NCBI RefSeq assembly: GCF_000003815.2
Contig: NC_049983.1
Coordinates: 24,143,710-24,207,709, forward strand
Direction of reading: 5' to 3'
Origin: Branchiostoma floridae
Lineage: Eukaryota; Chordata; Leptocardii; Amphioxiformes; Branchiostomatidae
Length of the DNA: 64,000 nucleotides
Shown here: positions 61,818-64,000 of the stretch, in pieces
How positions within the stretch are numbered: position 1 is the first letter of the stretch
How the letters are laid out: every line of letters begins with the position of its first letter
The notes under the pieces: model-generated
What the model was told of the DNA's origin: nothing
Database searches by the model: none
What the model saw: only the letters and a program-made list of their open reading frames with translations
Translations under genes and position numbers: made by a program

Positions 61818-64000
61818 CTGCAAAATAAACAAACAAACATAAACAACAGTTTTGCCACATTTCTTCTATGCAGTGTGTTTAGTAAGCTAAGCAACACTGT
61901 TTTTTTTGTTGTGAAGTTGTTTGAGACATTTGCATATGTCTTGGTGCCAGATATAATTTAAAAAGTGTGTCAACATGCAAATCGAGTACCACTATAGTTA
62001 TGCACTTCTATTTTCAGGAATTATGCAATACCGGTGCCTTTCTTTCTGGTAATGTTACTTCAATTCATTAAAAACTACAGTAACTACTGTACCATGATGC
62101 TGAAAACGGCTGTATGGCTGAACACTACAGTATGAAGAAAAATGTTTAGATGCATTGCAATGTTCTGCGTTTGCTGTTCTTTATTGTGATAGTTTATACT
62201 AATGGTTAGAAGTACTTTCCAAGCAGAGGTTAGGCTCCGGCTGTTTTTTTAACGTTTTTTTAAGTCGTTTTTGTTGGGCTTTCTATTTCGTATTGTATCT
62301 GGCGTACTTCAAGAAAAATGACAAAATAGAAAGCCCGATAAAAATGACTAAAAAAACAGCCGGAGCCTAACCTCTGCTTGGAGAGTAGGTTAGAAGTTCA
62401 AATTGGACTGATGGCTGTGATGTGACAGAATGCTATGATTGTGTGTCTTGACGTTGTGTGTGCTGACATTGTCCACTTTTGACCGGTGTTTGAATAACAA
62501 AGTCTGTGTGTATCCAAGCTGGAATTAAGTTTTTGCAATAGAGTTGAAGAGAGGCATTCAAAAGAAACCAATCTGATCTGTTCGTTAGTAATTAAGCACA
62601 CACATGTACAATTATATTATATCTCAGGTTGTATCATTCCAGTCAGATATCTAGAACTTACTTAATACTCATATAACACCATTACTATTTCTTGTATTTT
62701 CCACCTCTCTGACTGGTGTATTTTGTTTCTCACAGTTTCCCTAACAATATCTTTTACAGTATGTCCAATCTACATGAATGTAGATGCCACATGTAGGACT
62801 TCACATAAGACTTCATTTTCTTTATAGAGATGGTTGGCAATTTTTACCCCAATTTTGCTTCCATGGTTTGTCTGGTCTGCTCAACATAATATTATGTAAA
62901 AGCAATTGATGAGGAAAAGCTGACATAAAGACACTCTGTTTTGTATTGTTACAAATAAATGAAAAAAAAATAAAGGAGATGGTTTCTCACTTCTTGCTGG
63001 CTGCCTTGTCGTCACTGCGGAAGTAGACGTCAGGACGTCCCTGATGGGCCAACTTGAAGATCAGGTCTGGGGGCGTGTCTTCTTGGGCCTGGGTTAGTCA
63101 AGAATTTAAAAGAAAAGCTTTCATGCAACTTTGAAACACACAGATTGTACACAAGTTAACAGTAACTCAAGTTACAGCCATGGATTGATTTGGAAACCCT
63201 GACTGACGTGTTGTCTGTACTTGCAATTAGCCATCAGGCATGAAAATGCAATAAACATCCAACATTCATCGGAACTAGCCAAAATTACATGTGGCATGCA
63301 AGGAACAACAGGGAGGAAAAAAGAGGTAAGCAATGAAAAAGATGGCAGGATGATATCAGAGAGTGGACTGGCATGACAATAAGTAAACCATTAAGTATAG
63401 AAAAGTGGCTAGGGTGGAAAAAAAATTGATAGCTGCAACAGTCAAACAGGAATGCTGTAAAATGCATTTAAGTTTGCTGGGATTTAATTTCGCGTTAGCG
63501 GGAAAGTGGAGTGTTCACGGTAGTTTTAAGTTTGAGTTAGTGCCATACACTGTAGTCACATGATGTAATGAAATAATGTTCGCGGTGGTTTTAGATTTGC
63601 GGTAATACTTCCTCGCGAAAACTGCGAACATAAAACCACCGCAAATATTTCTGCATTTACAGTAGAGATGAGTGAATTTCATACCTCTGTGAAGGTGGTA
63701 ACAGTGAACCCCAGAAGAGGAAGACTCTCGAGTGCGGCTACGTCTTCGCTGGCCTTGTAGGTGTACAGAACCTTATCCTTCAGCACGAACCACAGCTTCC
63801 TCCAGCCTTCACGCTTTGTTTTCCTTTGTAGGTAGCCGCTCATGTCTGAGTTCAGATTATTAGCTGTCACCTAGAAACAGGAATGGGTAAGACAACATTA
63901 TAGCAGAAGATTCCTCCAGCCTTGAAGGTGTACAGAACCTTGTCTTCAGTACAAACCACAGCTTCCTCCAGCCTTCACGCTTTGTTTTCCTCTGTAGGTA
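61781..64000 (-). CDS. FGD6: FGD5/6-like RhoGEF, 3' end (C-terminal PH domain), partial
   Basis: Three minus-strand exons, 63685-63870, 62991-63088 and 61781-61817, are in frame with GT-AG joins and encode the last 106 aa. The sequence DMSGYLQRKTKREGWRKLWF, then VLKDKVLYTYKASEDVAALE and SLPLLGFTV, is the start of the C-terminal PH domain of FGD5/FGD6. The next exon gives the later strands (LIFKLAHQGRPDVYFRSDD) and the tiny last exon gives the terminal helix KWVAAMMNATVL, closely placed like KWIEAFQ in FGD6. The family activates Cdc42 through a DH domain that lies outside the window. FARP-type PH domains are the main alternative, but the VLYTY..SEDVAALES.PLLGF run favours FGD5/6. Confidence 0.88.
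62214..62386. mobile_element. ACTCTCCAAGCAGAGG foldback MITE, copy D
   Basis: Lies in the FGD-like last intron. GGTTAGAAGT flanks at 62204-62213 and 62388-62397. Shares the interior GGCGTACTTCAAGAAAAATG with copy C. Confidence 0.9.
62991..63088 (-). CDS. FGD-like exon, second half of PH domain
   Basis: Acceptor ctaacccag, donor AAGAA|gtgaga. Encodes AQEDTPPDLIFKLAHQGRPD and VYFRSDDKAASK. Read through, the frame stops at once (AAG TGA); the donor at that point lets the protein continue into 61817. Confidence 0.85.
63215..63262 (+). mobile_element. Short 3'-end fragment of the same CR1-like LINE
   Basis: TGTACTTGCAATTAGCCATC, AGGCATGAAAATGCAATAAA and CATCC match the tail of the element at 16000-16545. 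Confidence 0.65.
63453..63664. mobile_element. TACTGTAAATGCA MITE, copy 4
   Basis: Lies in the FGD-like intron between 63088 and 63685, with a slightly degraded left end (TGCTGTAAAATGCATTT). Confidence 0.88.
63685..63870 (-). CDS. FGD-like exon, first half of C-terminal PH domain
   Basis: Acceptor ctgtttctag, donor ACAGAG|gtatga. 62 codons in phase 0. Contains the GYLxRK start and the basic KRxGWRKLW strand typical of PH domains. Confidence 0.93.
63916..64000 (-). pseudogene. Partial copy of the FGD-like PH exon, runs off the window
   Basis: Matches 63759-63840. Has three synonymous changes, Y to F and a one-base deletion at the GAT codon, so it cannot encode the PH domain. Confidence 0.88.

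Noticed and set aside
62991-63000. FGD-like protein ending at ...DDKAASKK with the in-frame TGA
   Set aside because: The stop overlaps a good donor (AAGAA|gtgaga), and the exon at 61781-61817 completes the PH helix in the correct phase.

Overview
This is a TE-rich eukaryotic window with long introns, GT-AG splice sites and four N gaps. Protein similarity, the TIR and MITE families, and the habit of duplicating exon-intron boundaries point to a cephalochordate (Branchiostoma, amphioxus). The species call is an inference. No prokaryotic features, tRNA or rRNA genes are visible.

Layout. (1) 1306-26681, plus strand: a 14-exon SLC6 Na+/Cl- coupled transporter gene, closest by eye to the creatine/taurine branch. 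Thirteen exons are visible; the exon for TM10 is absent and probably lies in the N gap at 16809-16908. (2) 30926-44454, minus strand: a complete 13-exon transketolase gene (645 aa) convergent with the SLC6 gene. (3) 44455-53700: a 9 kb intergenic region packed with small inverted-repeat transposons, a 42-bp minisatellite and two N gaps. (4) 53701-57729, plus strand: a 4-exon RING/B-box/coiled-coil (TRIM-type) gene of 395 aa. (5) 61781-64000, minus strand: the last three exons of an FGD5/6-like RhoGEF, entering from beyond the right edge and convergent with the TRIM gene. Non-LTR retrotransposon 3' ends lie at 8077-8384, about 16000-16545, 22175-23071 and about 63215-63262. One of these is flanked by a 97-bp target duplication.

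The most striking signal runs through all four genes. Next to many exons lie one to several partial copies of the exon, always on the intron side of the splice boundary they duplicate: acceptor-side copies upstream, donor-side copies downstream. In the best-preserved sets (transketolase exons 10 and 12, SLC6 exon 9) nearly all differences from the true exon are synonymous, although these fragments should not be translated. Either the copies are refreshed from functional alleles faster than they decay, or some are used. The genes have no evident shared pathway: membrane uptake, pentose phosphate metabolism, probable ubiquitin ligation and Rho-GTPase signalling.
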